Shown: positions 22,101 through 33,632, counted from the first letter of the stretch. The stretch: DNA of 64,000 nt from Adiantum capillus-veneris (GCA_014529385.2 CM043965.1:12078412-12142411), one strand, 5' to 3'. A program made the numbers and translations. The notes: generated from the letters alone by a model not told the origin.

Positions 22101-23383
22101 TTATCCTTGAATGCCGATTGAAGATGAGCAAAAGCTCAACTTCTCCTTGTTGACCACCTTTGTAAACATGTCTGCATGATTTTTACTTGTATCCAACTTT
22201 CCTAGCTTTAACTGTCCCTCTTCCAAAAGAGTGCGTATGAAGTGATATCTCACCTCAATGTGCTTTGTACTTGAATGAAAGGCAACGTTCTTCGCAAGAT
22301 GAATAGCACTTTGGCTATCAATGTACAAGACACAATTGTATTATTTGAATCCAAGATCTTCTAAGAATCTATGAAGCCACATAATTTCTTTCCTTGCCTC
22401 GTCATTGCTACATACTCTACTTCCATGGTAGAAAGTGAGACCACTTTCTGCAGCTTGGAAGCCCAGCTTATTGCTATGCCTCCAATTGTGAAGACATAGC
22501 CCGTAGTGCTCCTTTGAGTATCTTTGTCACCTGCCATATCTACATCAACATACCCTTGAAGAAAAATATAAGTTCCTCCAAAGTACAAAGCATTTGTTGT
22601 TGTCCCTTTTAGATACCTAAGTATCCACTTCACAACTTGCCAATGCTCTTTACCTAGGTTGTCCATGAACCTACTCACAACTCCCACTACATGTGCAATG
22701 TTTGGCCTTGTCCAGACCATAGCATACATTAGAGAACCTATTGTTGTGGCATATGGAACTTTAGACATATAGGCTATCTTCTCTTGTGTTTTTGGACACA
22801 TATCCTTCGTTAGTTTAAAGTAATCATCCAAAGGTGTAGAAATTGGTTTTTCATTTTGCATTGCAAACCTTTCTAGTACCTTCTTGATGTAATCCTCTTG
22901 AGATAGCTTTATTGTCTTCTTCGTCCTGTCCCTTGACATTTTCATACCAAGTATCCTCTTTGCATCACCTAAATATTTCATTGAAAATGATTTAGACAGC
23001 TCCTCTTTTAGGTATTTGATGTCGTGCATGTTAGCACTTGCAATCAACATGTCATCAACATACAACATTAGGATGATGATTTTCCCATCTTCCAAATTCT
23101 TCGTATAGACGCAGTGATCTGAGTTGCATCTTGTGAATCCATGATTCAACATCCATCGATCAAACTTCAAGTACCATTGTCTTGATGCTTGCTTTAAACC
23201 ATACAAGCTCTTCTTTAATCTGCAAACCATTTTTTCCTTATATTTTACTTCATACCCCTTTGGTTGAAGCATGTAGATTTCCTCCTCTAAGTCACCGTGA
23301 GGGAATGCCGTATTTACATTCATTTGCTCGAGATTTAAATCAGGAGCAGCCACAAGGCTTAAGACAAGCCTAATTGAGTTCAT
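22101..23383 (-). pseudogene. Copia-B reverse transcriptase and RNase H
   Basis: The 340-residue frame 23383-22361 starts inside reverse transcriptase. The first catalytic Asp is replaced (QMNVNTAF instead of the usual QMDVKTAF; Asn at residue 22), while YVDD at residues 108-111 is intact. RNase H begins in the same frame (YVDVDMAGD) and ends in another frame (22328-22101: YIDSQSAIHLAKN...NHADMFTK), so there is an indel near 22340. The region 23384-23699, which should hold the start of reverse transcriptase, is too degenerate to read. The enzyme is inactive. Confidence 0.88.
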
Positions 23384-23699
23384 TTTATAACAAGATAAAA
23401 TATTTCGTTGAAGTCAATACCTTTCTTTTGAGAAAACCATTTTACCACAAGACTAGACTTGTACCTTTTCTTCCCACCTTCTTCTTACTTCCGCTTGTAC
23501 ACCCATTTATTTTGAAGTGGCTACTTACCTTTAGGCAACTCAACCAACTCCCATGTTTGGTTGCGATGTAGTGAGTCCATCTCCACTTGCATGCTCTTTG
23601 TCTATTCTTATTTGGATTCATGTTGCATAGCTTCTTCGTATGATTCGGGCTCTCCTGAATCTGAGATCAAAAGATGGTTGAAGGAAGCAACAAACCTTT

Positions 23700-24497
23700 C
23701 TAGAGGTCTACTTGCTCTTTAGATCTTCGTGGAATAGATTGAGGCTCCTCATTTGGTTGACGTTGTTGCACATTGTCACCGTTTGCAGTCCTTGAGTCTT
23801 CACCGTCCTCAAGATCCATGTACTCATCACTTGTTTCTTTTGTTTGTTTTTGTTCCAAGTAATCTTTGTACATATTTTGTTCATTAAAAAGTACATCCCT
23901 ACTCCTTAAGATTTTACCATCTTCAGGATTCCATAGGAGATACCCAAAGTCACCTTCTCCATAGCCAATGAAGAAACACTTTTTGGACTTTGCATCTAGC
24001 TTTGATCTTAGGCTTCTATCTATGTGCATGAAATCCTCACACCCAAACACTTTGAGAAATGCATAATTTACCGATTTACCTGACCATGCCTCTTCTGGAA
24101 CTCCCCCATCCAATGCCGTTGAGGGTGACCGGTTGATTAAGTACACAGACGTACTTACAGCTTCCACCCAAAGCTCAAGCGGTAGGCCTGCATGTATCCA
24201 CATGCTTTGTGCTCGCTCCATGATTGTCTTGTTCATCCTTTCTGAAATCCCATTTTGTTGAGGTGTCCTTGGGGTTGTCCTTTGTCTCCGAATGCCATTG
24301 CTAGCACAAAATCTTTCAAAAGCTTGGCTGCAATATTCGCCTCCATTGTTAGATCTGAGGCATTTAACCTTGGTACCTGTTTTATTCTCCACAAAGGCTT
24401 TCCACCTTTGAAATATGGAAAATACATGGGATTTATTCATCATGACATAAACCCATGTTTTTCTAGTTGCATTGTCTATGAATGTTACATAGTACAA
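23700..24497 (-). pseudogene. Copia-B integrase core
   Basis: 265 residues with the copia integrase core: first Asp at residue 8 (FIDNATRKTW), second position changed to Asn at residue 50 (LRSNNGGEY instead of LRSDNGGEY), Glu at residue 86 (ISERMNK), then the VYLINRSPS and FGCEDFMHID region. One of the three catalytic acids is lost. The frame is continuous with the GAG-pre-integrase part except for a stop near 24550. Confidence 0.88.
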
Positions 24498-24560
24498 TGA
24501 GCCACCAAGTGATGGTGTACTTGCACGACCCCAAACATCAGAATGAACCTACTCAAGTTT

Positions 24561-25269
24561 TTAATTTTTTCTTTCATTTCTTGATTGTTGAAATTTTACC
24601 CTCTTTTGTTTACCATAAACACAATCTTCATAGAACTTTAAGTCCACTTCTTTCAAACCTGGTAGAAGCTTCTTTGTTTGAAGGATTTGCATTCCTTTGG
24701 CACTCATATGTCCAAGCCGGTAGTGCCACGCCACACTGTCAACTTCTGTAGTTGCTGCACAAGCTGAAGGTTGCGTGCTAATAGTACACAAGTAAAGTAT
24801 ACCGACCTTTTCTCCCTTGGCAACCACCAAAGATCCCTTTGAGATCTTCCACCATTTGTTTCCAAATGCAATGTTGTGACCTTCATTGTCCAATTGTCCT
24901 GTAGAGATCAAGTTTTTGTGAAGAGAAGGAACATGCCTAACATCTTTAAGCTTCCATTCATTTTTGTTAGAAATTTTGACAAAAAATTGTACCTTTGCCG
25001 ACAATCTCACAAGCTTCATCATCTCCCGAGTATACATACCCAAAATTACCTTTGGTGTAGTCTTGGAAATGTTGCTCGTGTGTTGTTGCATGGAATGAAG
25101 CCCTGGAATCTACTATCCAGGAATTAGATACATTGTCTAATGAGAGAATTGGAGCATCTTGCTCTACTTTACCTGCCACATTTTGGCTTGTTGTCTTGAG
25201 ACTCTATCTCCTTCTTCTTCTTGGACCAGCAATCCTTCTTGACGTGACCTTCTTGTCGCAGTTCCAACA
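24561..25269 (-). pseudogene. Copia-B zinc knuckle, protease and GAG-pre-integrase
   Basis: From right to left: a zinc knuckle at 25229-25269, readable only if one missing base is assumed (CWNC-DKK...HVKKDC); the protease frame 25179-24967 with WIVDSRAS, where the usual Gly after Asp-Ser is Arg; and the frame 25091-24561 with the GAG-pre-integrase pattern LWH-RLGHMS (here WHYRLGHMS) followed by C-x2-CVYGKQKR. Each piece is in a different frame or ends in a stop. Confidence 0.8.
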
Positions 25270-25546
25270 TTCTAGAGCTGACTTTGTGCGTGACTTGCTC
25301 CGCCTTGAGTGATCATGACCCTTTTTTTTGAGCCTCTCCTTAGGCCTTCCTCTTGTTTCCACTAACAGTGCAGCACTTGATGATTCTCCTCTACTTCTCC
25401 TTCATTTTCCTCGCTTAGGAGAACACCCACAACATCATCAAACTTAAGAGTATTTGTGCCAGAAATAGAATTACTTACAGCCATCACAAGGCTGTCCCAA
25501 CTATCCAGTAGAGATGATAGTATAAGGAGAGCTCGCACTTCGTCTC

Positions 25547-25606
25547 ATCGAAATTGATTTTCACCAATCGAAATTGATTTTCACCAATCGAAATTGATTT
25601 TCACCA
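25547..25606. repeat. 20-bp tandem repeat, three exact copies
   Basis: ATCGAAATTGATTTTCACCA three times inside the copia-B gag region. The extra 40 bp are not a multiple of three, so the expansion breaks the gag frame. Confidence 0.95.
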
Positions 25607-25987
25607 GTCATTTAGGTGTTTTGCAACTAAACCATTATCTGCCATCTTTAGATTGAACAAGCACTTCATAAGAAATACCTTATTGGATGCCGATGGTTTC
25701 TCGTAGAAGTCGTCAAGTGACTTCATGAACTCCTCCGTGGTCTTCATCTCCCAAACATTGAAGGTCACCGTTGACGGCAAGCTTAATCGGATTGTTCCCA
25801 GTTCCTTTCGATCAAGGAAAATCCATGCTTCATCTACCATCGTTGCGGGCTTCTTTGCAAGACCGCCTAGTGGCAAATAGTTGTCCTTCTGGTAGAGATA
25901 GTATTCAATCTGCATCTTCCAATGTTGGTAGTTGTTGGCATTGAACTTCTCAATCTTGAGCTTCCCTTCCTCTGCCATAACTCCCAC
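25601..25987 (-). pseudogene. Copia-B gag N-terminal part
   Basis: 128 residues beginning near MAEEGKLKIEKFNANNYQHW, the copia gag signature, then a YLYQKDNYLPLGG segment typical of the Tork/Tnt1 group and the UBN2 helical region (W..LD..ELGTIRLSL). It ends at the tandem-repeat expansion at 25547-25606. The start lies about 50 bp from the primer-binding site, as usual for copia. Confidence 0.85.
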
Positions 25988-26037
25988 TCAATTCAAGGAA
26001 TCCTTTCCTTGAGAAAATTTAGCTACTAGCAAACCTT

Positions 26038-26049
26038 GCTCTGATACCA
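26038..26049 (-). promoter_or_regulatory. Copia-B primer-binding site
   Basis: Minus-strand TGGTATCAGAGC, two bases from the 5' LTR; initiator methionine tRNA type. Confidence 0.92.
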
Positions 26050-26051
26050 GT

Positions 26052-26804
26052 TGTTAGGAAATAAGACGTAGCTAAATAGATAATTGAGTAGATTACTTAA
26101 TGGAAAGAGAGAGATTTACATACACGAGATTATAGAGTATATATAGAGAGAGAGTACACACGATATACGTGGTTCACCCAATGTGGGCTACGTCCACGAA
26201 AAAGCAGCCACTCAATGGCTTTAGTACTTCAAAACAAGAGGTAGTTTCCAAAGGGATTATACCCTTTTGGAGCTCCCTCCTTGCTTCACTCTCACGAGTC
26301 ACCACCTCACACCCACCTTGTTGCAACAACTTCACACTATAAAAGGTGTGTAGAAATGGCCTCCTTTTATATGCCAAAAGGGCTACCCTCTCTTATGAGA
26401 GGCAGCCCTGTGTAGCCGCCCTTGTGTGAATAAGTCCAAATCGGACCCTCCAATATGCCCATTTGTGGCCACCCTTGTGTAGACAAATCCGCTTTTGAAT
26501 TTGGCCACCGACCATTGACTTCCGACAACCAGCCACCTGCCATTGACTATCGGCCAACGACCGGTCATTTTCCGACCACTTTCTGGCCGCCGTTCGACCA
26601 TAATATTCCGGCGAAAAGGAATATTCCGGCAAAAGTTGCCCCTAATTTTTGGCCTTGAAATTTTTGGTTTTCGGCGTGTGACTTTTATTTTCGGTGAGTG
26701 ATTTTCCTTCACGCACGATGGCTTCTCCTCATAATGGGGGCCTTACAAATGTGCGCTTTTACCACAAAAAATTACAAGGGGTAAATCAGGCTCCATACTT
26801 AACA
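26052..26804 (-). repeat. Copia-B 5' LTR
   Basis: 753 bp, TGTTAAGTATGG...TAACA on the minus strand. A TATA-like ATATAAAAGGAGG lies near 26361-26373, matching the TATA-AAGGAGG context of copia-A. Confidence 0.9.
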
Positions 26805-27058
26805 AACAACAAGAGCTATGATTGAAGATTTGGAATTTGCAAAATTCCATGACAGTGTGACTCCCCTGTCAAATAAAAGGAGGGTAGAACAAAGATTGGC
26901 GTCAGCAAAAAGATCAAAGAATATCACTTCAAAGGGTGTTTAGGTAATGCTTGACTTGAAAAGCAAGTGCAGGTATCCTTTCATCCATAGTATCCTTTTC
27001 CAAGGCCAATTGGGTAATAAGGTACTTGTTAACTGAGTCAACGTCAGTTAACAGGAGC

Positions 27059-27947
27059 TGTTGAAGACCTAAGACGTGTACGGATGCACATCAAAGATCA
27101 ATATGAAGAAGTAGTAAAGATTGGAGTTACACATTTTTCACATTTTTCCAAAATGGTCACGTATTGTAAATTCTCAATTTATTTCAAGCCATTGTAATAT
27201 TTCTGATGTGTTACAGACTCAATGGGAGTTCCAAGATGTAAAGAATAGGTCAGTTATTGTGCCTAGGTAGATGATTCAGTAAGTGATGGAGCCCTAAAGG
27301 CCTTGGGTGCCCGGACATTGCATTTACCCTAGGTACATAAGGCAGTGTGTAAAGGAAATTAGGGTTCTCAAGCTCATTTGTTAAGAGCACTCTTTGGTGA
27401 GAGCTCTTGAGGTGTGTGGCTATGGAGTCCTTGAGCTTCTCCTTGATCATGAGACTTGATTAACACTAATCAATGATTCATTCTCTCTCACTATGCTTCT
27501 CTCATGCTTTTTATGATTGCCTATGATACTTAGACTAACTAGATCTTAACTAATTATTGGTTAATACCTTTCTAATCTTATGTGATTGCCCTCTTTTTCT
27601 TGTGTGTGCATGTAGGTTTGATTGGAGTGTGATGCTCGATAGATCTATGTGTGTGTGCTTGCGATTAGTGTGTTACATGATAGGATTAGTGTTGTGTGCG
27701 TCTTGCAATCTAGTGTGTGTGATTGGGTTGATTGGAGCTGAAGAGAAGTGGATGTGGAGATTGCCCTTCATTGTGGCTTAGCTCCTCCATAGGCCAAGAA
27801 TCTCACCTCGTAGAGTTAACCATTTGTGTTTCCATGATTAGCTCACTAACCGTGTGAGTGTTTCCATGCCCTAGCCGGGTAGCTCATCCCTTCATATTGA
27901 CAATTTTGTTGGTCAATGGAGCTATTGAAACGATGGAACCCCCAACA
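27059..27947 (+). repeat. Gypsy-C LTR (single copy seen)
   Basis: The right edge ...CCCCAACA is fixed by the primer-binding site that follows. The left edge TGTTGAAGAC (27059) is the best TG start found but is tentative. No partner LTR was found in the window. Confidence 0.55.
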
Positions 27948-27949
27948 TT

Positions 27950-27967
27950 TGGTGCCGCTATCGGGGA
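27950..27967 (+). promoter_or_regulatory. Gypsy-C primer-binding site
   Basis: TGGTGCCGCTATCGGGGA two bases after the LTR end, the same class as the gypsy-A site. Confidence 0.8.
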
Positions 27968-29837
27968 CGATGGTCTATGCTAGTGTAATTGTGGCATAAT
28001 CGAATGTGTTCCCTCACTAGTTTCACTTGTGTGTTTATGTTTTTGTGGATTTTGGATATGTGTGCATGAAGCAATGTGTTCATAATTCCCTAATGTGTCA
28101 CCGTATCTTGCCAATTGTATGTTTACACACTTCAATTTCTCACTAACCCCTTGCTATTTTGACTAATTTTTGCTAGCTTACTAATTTGATATGAAGGATT
28201 GGAGCATTCAACGATTCAATTGATCTTTAAATGGGAAGGTAATTAAGGTGGTATTCTCTCAACCTCCCTAGAATTTAAGGATGTGTAGAATTGTGTAGAG
28301 ATTCCACCATGATGCAATGTAATATTGATGCAATGTAATGCTATGCTATGTTGATGTTATGGATTGAAAATTTTGCGATTATTCATTTTCATGCCGTCGT
28401 AATGCCGAAATGTTTAAGATTTTGTGGCGCATGAATTTGACAAGTTTCAATTGCTAATTGGTGAATGTGTGTTTCTAATTGGGTGCCTAATTGAGTTAAT
28501 TGCATGCTTGGATGGTCAATTTCAAGTGTGCGTGCACTAAAATCAAGTGTGTGTGCATTCTAATTGAGTGTGTGTATGCTAATTTTAGGTGTGTGTGCAC
28601 TATTTTGCCCATGTTTGAGCACTTGGAAATCAATGTCTGCGTTATCATTTTTCAATTGTGATGATTGATTTGTATTGTGCTTATGCCCAACTAATGATTT
28701 GTGAAGTCACATTGCAAATTTGACAAATTTCACCCTTTTGTGTGCGCACCTAAAGATTGGTAAAAACTGCCAAATTTTTAGTGTGTGTGTGCCTAAAAAA
28801 GTGTTTAATTTGCATGGTTAATTCAATGTTTTGATTGCATACATGATGTATGTAATGATTAAATGTTGCGTTTTTGTGCTTAAAACAGGGATTTACACAC
28901 TCTAATTGCGTCAATTTATGACCTAATTTTGTCGGTTTAATTGCCTAGTCTTCATTTTATTGATAAAAATCTTTGGCAATTGAAGTGATGTGATTTGTGT
29001 ACTTTTATTTGGCTGCACTATTTCCCAATGTGTGGAGAATTTGTAGAATTTTTTTGGGTATTTTTCGGATGATTTTTGTAGTTTTTGATAAATTTTTTGC
29101 TAATTTTTGGCTAATTCGATAAAAATATGATATTTTGCAATCTTTAGGAGCTATTTTGTGTGTGCATATTTGGGCATCATTTTGTTCGCATTTTTGCCCT
29201 CCATGGTTGAGTTTTGAGTTTTTTCTATTTCCGGCGGCCGGGTTGATAATTTTGTCGAATTTGATGTTTTCGGTAAAATTTGCTATTTATGGTGTGCTTT
29301 TGCGTATTAAAAATGCTCGGTAGTGAATGATGATGATTTTCTAAGGTTTCTATAATTTTTTTGGACTTTTTTGGCAAATTTTGGGATTTTTGGTGATTTT
29401 TTGGAGTTTCGGTTAACTTTCGATCAGATTCTGGCATTTTGGAAATTTGAAAATTTAAATAAAAAATAAAAAATAGAAAGGCCAGCTCGAGCTCGATGCC
29501 CGTTCCTTATAGCGCATAAAATACTTCTCTTCTTCTTCCTCCTGCTCCGTGTGAACCAACCCCACACCCTCAGTTTCTCTCTTCCCGACGTCCCGTCACA
29601 CTTCCGCTCTCGTCTCGCTGCCAGCGCATGATCAATGTATATTTTTACCAGCTAAAATCATAAAATCTCGGTTAGATTTTGAGCTTGCCTTGAAGAGAAC
29701 CGGGAAATTTTCACAAGTTTAGTGTAATTACCGGCAAAAGCTTCAAATTTCGACCTAAAAACTCAACCGGGAGAATTTGATTGGTTTACCTTGTTGAGCT
29801 TTACCGCATAAATTTACTGTCCCTTTTTCAGTCCCTT
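27968..29837 (+). other. Gypsy-C leader-like, non-coding
   Basis: AT-rich, T-rich DNA with many TGTGTGTGC words (28500-28800) and no coding frame. Around 29490-29640 a CpG-containing CT-rich stretch resembles an untranslated leader. Where gypsy-C ends and gypsy-D begins is not clear; no gypsy-C gag was found. Confidence 0.45.
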
Positions 29838-30556
29838 CAAGAGTCTGTTGGCCTTAACTAGAGTAGCCCTAGGTCTCCCATTTTCCCTATGGATTAAGGC
29901 TTCTTTACCCAAGTTATCTGTAAAGGTAAAGTTCCCTTGTGCACATGGCTGTGGGCCTTATTTTGCTTTAACCAGTCCATCCCTACTATCCCATCAAAGA
30001 ATCCTAAGGATAGGGTTCGAAATTGGGAAGAAGTTGGGTGTCCCCCTAAATCAAAGTCGATTTTTCATGCAGAATGCGGAGATACTACTTCCTTGCCGTT
30101 TGCTAACTCTACCACTAGCTTGCTTGTTGGATACTTATCTAGCTTTAGCTTCCTTATGCATCTGGGTGAAAGAAATGAAAGAGTACTACCACAATCTATA
30201 AGGAAGTTAACTTGTTCACCTCTGAGAGATCTTGGCGTATGAATGACTGCGTATTGCGCGCAACCATTGGGGTTGTCAATTGCAGCATGCAAGGTTGCCC
30301 TCTCCACTGCTTCGTCACCCACAATTGGTTGTACCACTGCGGCATTCACTCTGGCGGTAGCTCCACGCCCTCGCCCTTTGTTCATCCTTCCGCGTCCTCC
30401 TCTTCCATTAGATTGGCCACTCCCATGGGCATTCAAGGGTATGGCATTGCCACTGGTTGCCTGAGTGTTCGTGGGGCACTTGGATCTGTAATGTCCAAAC
30501 TTGCCGCAACCATAGCATCGAACATCTGGGAACTCCATGGTTGTGGTGGTAGCCAC
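29838..30556 (-). pseudogene. Gypsy-D zinc knuckle and retropepsin
   Basis: The frame 30556-30065 has the nucleocapsid box CYGCGKFGHYRSKC near residues 14-27, an RG/G-rich linker, then the protease start FLIDCGSTLSFLS with catalytic Asp; the usual Ser/Thr after it is Cys. After a stop at 30065, protease-like sequence continues with interruptions (GWDSRDGLVKAK-like, then FTDNLGKEALIHRENGRPR) to about 29838. Gag extends upstream beyond 30556. Confidence 0.8.
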
Positions 30557-30619
30557 AATAGGACACTGGTCATATGCTTGGTTGGCTGTTTGTTATCCCA
30601 AGCAGTTGTCCTTGCCCTC

Positions 30620-31942
30620 TTTGCACGATGATTCCTCCTGTTCTGATTAACCTTTTGTACTTCAAGAGCTAGAGGTTTTGGCCCTCAACAAGGCATCATG
30701 TAGTGTTGTCGGCCTGAGAGCTTCCAACCGAGTATTCAAAGGGTCGATTAGCCCTTGGAAGAACCTCGCTACCTATTGTTCCAAGGTCATCTTAGGAGCA
30801 TATCTCCGAAGAGTGACAAACTTTGCATAATACTCTTTGACAGATGAAGTCAGCTGCTGAAGTGAAAAGAACTCATTCATCTTCAAGGTTTTATAGGCAG
30901 GTGGTAAATAACATCCCATTATTGCAGCTTTGATGTCTTCCCAGGATTGGGAAGATCCCTTAATATCCAGGTCCCTGCGATGTTGCTTCCACCATATCTT
31001 GGCATCGCTAGACGAGCGGAACATTGCAAGCATGGTCTGATTCATGGGTTGGGTTCCCGCAGCTTCAAAGTAATTGTCCATGGCTTCCATCCACACTTCC
31101 GCATCTCTCTCGACATTTGCCCCCTCGCCCTTAAAGAGTGGAGGCTGAGCTTGTTTAAGGAGGAGCTTCTTCTCTTGTGCTGCCGAGTAGAGAGCAATAG
31201 GCGGTGCCTACATGGGTTATACGAGATTCTTGATACCATTACTTGGATTTCAAAATAGACACGAGATTTTTAAATAAAATACAAGATACCACTTTATCAA
31301 GAGACAGAGATTTCAGAAACAAAAAGCACTTTATTGATGAAAATTTATTACAATCGAACCCCTCAAGGTTTAGGATAACTGATGATCAATTTATTACATG
31401 GCTTTTTGGATTGCATATAAAATACGCCTAGGAGATTGTGTTCACATGATGCACTACTTTGTTCGTGAAGTAGTTTCTATACTCATACTTGAGTGGATAA
31501 TAAACTATGGTGTCAAGCCGAGATTCTTCTTTTGGTACTCCAAAAGTTCTGACTCTGTTTGCTGGGATTACATTGGTGACCTTCTCCAAAAGCCAGTCGT
31601 TGAGGGTTTGACTGGTGTCGTCTGAGACAGTGAGGTCCAATGGTGTAGGCAGCAAGTAGAATATCTCCACCACCCTCAACTCTTCTCCCCAACGTATCTT
31701 CTTCAAATCGGTAGCCAGTCATCCTAGCTTCCGAACGTTGATGTTGTAAATCCCTTTGCAAGTGTCGAATCAAGTCCCCATTCTCTATCGATGCTAGTGG
31801 AGTGTGGCATATGAGCCTTCATCAGTATCTCCATGACATCTCGCCTGAATTGGTAAACTGTGGATCTTTGAGCTTGCTCGTAAATAAGCTCAAACACTTG
31901 GAACTTTCGATATTCTAGCACGGGATCTTCTTGCAACACCAA
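30620..31942 (-). pseudogene. Gypsy-D gag
   Basis: Pieces 31942-31724, 31773-31513, 31706-31428 and 31096-30773 on the minus strand. The last has the capsid core: WMEAMDNYFEAAG, then IWWKQHRRDL, then W.DIKAAIMGCYLPPAY and a YYAKFVTLRRYAP segment. The first pieces are frames of a poorly conserved N-terminal part. Frames change several times and a non-coding stretch lies at 31097-31427, so the gene is broken. Confidence 0.7.
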
Positions 31943-32030
31943 TGCAAGGAATTCGGATCAGCTACCTATATACTTTTAGTTCCTTTTTAAATATTCAAAA
32001 AATAAGACTTTACTTCTCAGTCTAACCTAG

Positions 32031-32042
32031 GCTCTGATACCA
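32031..32042 (-). promoter_or_regulatory. Gypsy-D primer-binding site
   Basis: Minus-strand TGGTATCAGAGC, two bases from an LTR end ...CCTCACA. Confidence 0.88.
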
Positions 32043-32044
32043 GG

Positions 32045-33328
32045 TGTGAGGTCCCCACCCCGCCGTATCAAACGGCGGATCTGATGGTGAACTTGGTGGC
32101 CACTAGATCTATAACGGAAGCAAACAAAGTGGTTCAGGGTTCAACTAGCGGATGATCTCTCATCACAATATGAGTCGAGTTCGAGCCTACTAGCAATGAG
32201 ATCTAGCTCCACCTTGCCGGGGAAGCATAATTAACCTATCTAGCGATCCTAAGACTCACCTTCCAAGAGGAGAGAAATCCCGAGTGCCTTTTTCTCCATG
32301 TTTCAGAGGCACGTACACTTGAGACTTCGCCGCTCTAGGGGCAATGAGTATTACTAGTATCGATTTAAACACTATGGGGACAGAGAGTTCCCTACCAATC
32401 GGGAACACCCTTCTCATAGGCATTGGCAACCTAAGACAAGCCCCCACTTTCCACCCCCACACTCACACTCCCTTGTGTGTCTTAATTACTACCACAATGG
32501 TTGTTCAACGTAAAAGAATTCCTTGATTAGATTCCGAATCACAATGTTCGTTAAGACAGCCCTTCAACCAGTATTGCAAACGGCACCAAGATAGGATTCT
32601 AGTAAAAATTCTACTCAAACTTATTCATCAAATTCCAATGTTCTGGAGGTAAAACATCCCCCCTCAACGAGAGTTTACTCCTCCCGTTGTCACCTAGCTG
32701 CCCATACAACTAGGTATGTCCACCGCATAGAAAGCACGACATGGACATTCCCACCGCATTGAAAGCAAGACGTAGGTTCCCACCGCAAAGAAAGCAAGTC
32801 GTGGGTAAAGGCCCTAAGCTAGTAACTCTAGCTACTGCGAAATCGTCGAGAGCCGCCCCCTCTGATCAGTAGGGGGATCATGACTGATTCAACATTGGAA
32901 ATAGAATGAACATGTTGAGCTAAATTTTCCCTAGCAGACATTCTTTCCTATTGCAAACAGTATATCCATCAATCATTTCTTTCCTACTTTAGACTTTAAT
33001 GTATAAATGAATTCAAATGCCGAGGTTTCCGTCGGATTTCTCCAACATGTTTGGGTGTGTGTTCTTTCCTAGATAAACGTGTGCAATGTTAAATTAAACA
33101 ATTTGAATAAAATTGTGACTACCTCTTCCATTTCTTCGTCAATGGCCCGTGAGATGGCCAGTGCTTGTTCGTCCATTGGAGCTTTCCCTTTTCCATTCAC
33201 ATTGCTCATTCCCGCCTCGCGATCGTGGGCACCACCGAAGCGAGTTCTCTTAACCGGGGCCATTTTATACTCACTACTTTAAATGATAAACTTGAAGAAA
33301 AGAGATAAAGTCTGAGAGCATCATAACA
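32045..33328 (-). repeat. Gypsy-D 5' LTR, outer end uncertain
   Basis: The inner edge is fixed by the primer-binding site; the outer edge (ATAACA at 33328) is only a candidate. It includes three units of CCACCGCA-x-GAAAGCA (32720-32808, 29-31 bp each), and a short inverted repeat CGCCGT...ACGGCG near the inner edge. The partner LTR is absent. Confidence 0.5.
33069..33263 (-). CDS. Short basic/acidic frame, unknown
   Basis: 64 residues starting MAPVKRTRFGG, with an acidic end (EEMEE) after which GTAGTCAC could be a splice donor. It lies within the presumed gypsy-D LTR. It may be the first exon of an element or host gene, or chance. No homologue recognised. Confidence 0.25.
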   Translation of the reverse strand: MAPVKRTRFGGAHDREAGMSNVNGKGKAPMDEQALAISRAIDEEMEEVVTILFKLFNLTLHTFI

Positions 33329-33632
33329 ATCCAAATGGCAGATTAGAATCATTGAACAATCCTCCTTATGCAAGAGGGTTAGATTTTTCCTTCGAGACCT
33401 AGTAATCTGATGGGTAATACTTTACTTGTCCGATGGGAACCGGCTCTAAAGTTAATCACTTGGCTTAGATGATTAAGAAATTCATAATTTTACTAATTAA
33501 ATTACAAGAACACCATTTTAGATGAAATGGGAAAATCCCACAACTTTGGGACTAATTTCAACGCCTATGGATTCCTATTTCCCATTAAATTTGGAAAAAT
33601 TTCATTTAATTTGGGAATGTGACAAACAGATC

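Larger units (their letters stand above)
21296..26804 (-). mobile_element. Copia-B: Ty1/copia LTR retrotransposon, decayed
   Basis: LTRs 21296-22038 and 26052-26804 (TGTTA...TAACA), initiator-Met primer-binding site at 26038-26049, polypurine tract at 22039-22050, and gag, protease, integrase, reverse transcriptase and RNase H in order on the minus strand. Flanks AACAG (21291-21295) and AACAA (26805-26809) are a target duplication with one mismatch. Gag and protease resemble the Tork/Tnt1 group (FNANNYQHWK, WIVDS.AS.HAT). Confidence 0.92.
20315..26943 (+). pseudogene. Unknown Cys/His-motif protein, split by copia-B
   Basis: A coding-like region from ATG 20315. In frame to 20740, broken by one TGA (20501-20503). 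It shifts frame near 20720 and runs 20700-21257, shifts again near 21245, reaches copia-B at 21295, and resumes after it at 26810 to a TAG at 26941. The middle has C-x2-C...C-x4-CP, then R-x2-LHLAEHNHP, a Cys/His pattern reminiscent of zinc-binding DNA-binding domains with an H-x-H end (FLYWCH or MULE-type). That resemblance is weak. The tail is basic. With one target copy removed, the frame reads through the copia-B site. It is a host gene or a transposon-derived gene; I cannot name it. Confidence 0.55.
29838..32044 (-). mobile_element. Gypsy-D: truncated Ty3/gypsy element (gag and protease only)
   Basis: From right to left: primer-binding site, gag, zinc knuckle and retropepsin, then the coding sequence stops near 29838 with no reverse transcriptase or integrase. 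The left side is therefore deleted or was replaced. The initiator-Met type primer site and a CCHC knuckle followed by a protease with IDCGST fit the chromovirus-like half of plant Ty3/gypsy; the lineage is a guess. Confidence 0.75.

Noticed and set aside
29848-30631. Plus-strand frames of 100-139 residues over gypsy-D
   Set aside because: They are antisense shadows of the gag-protease sequence on the minus strand.
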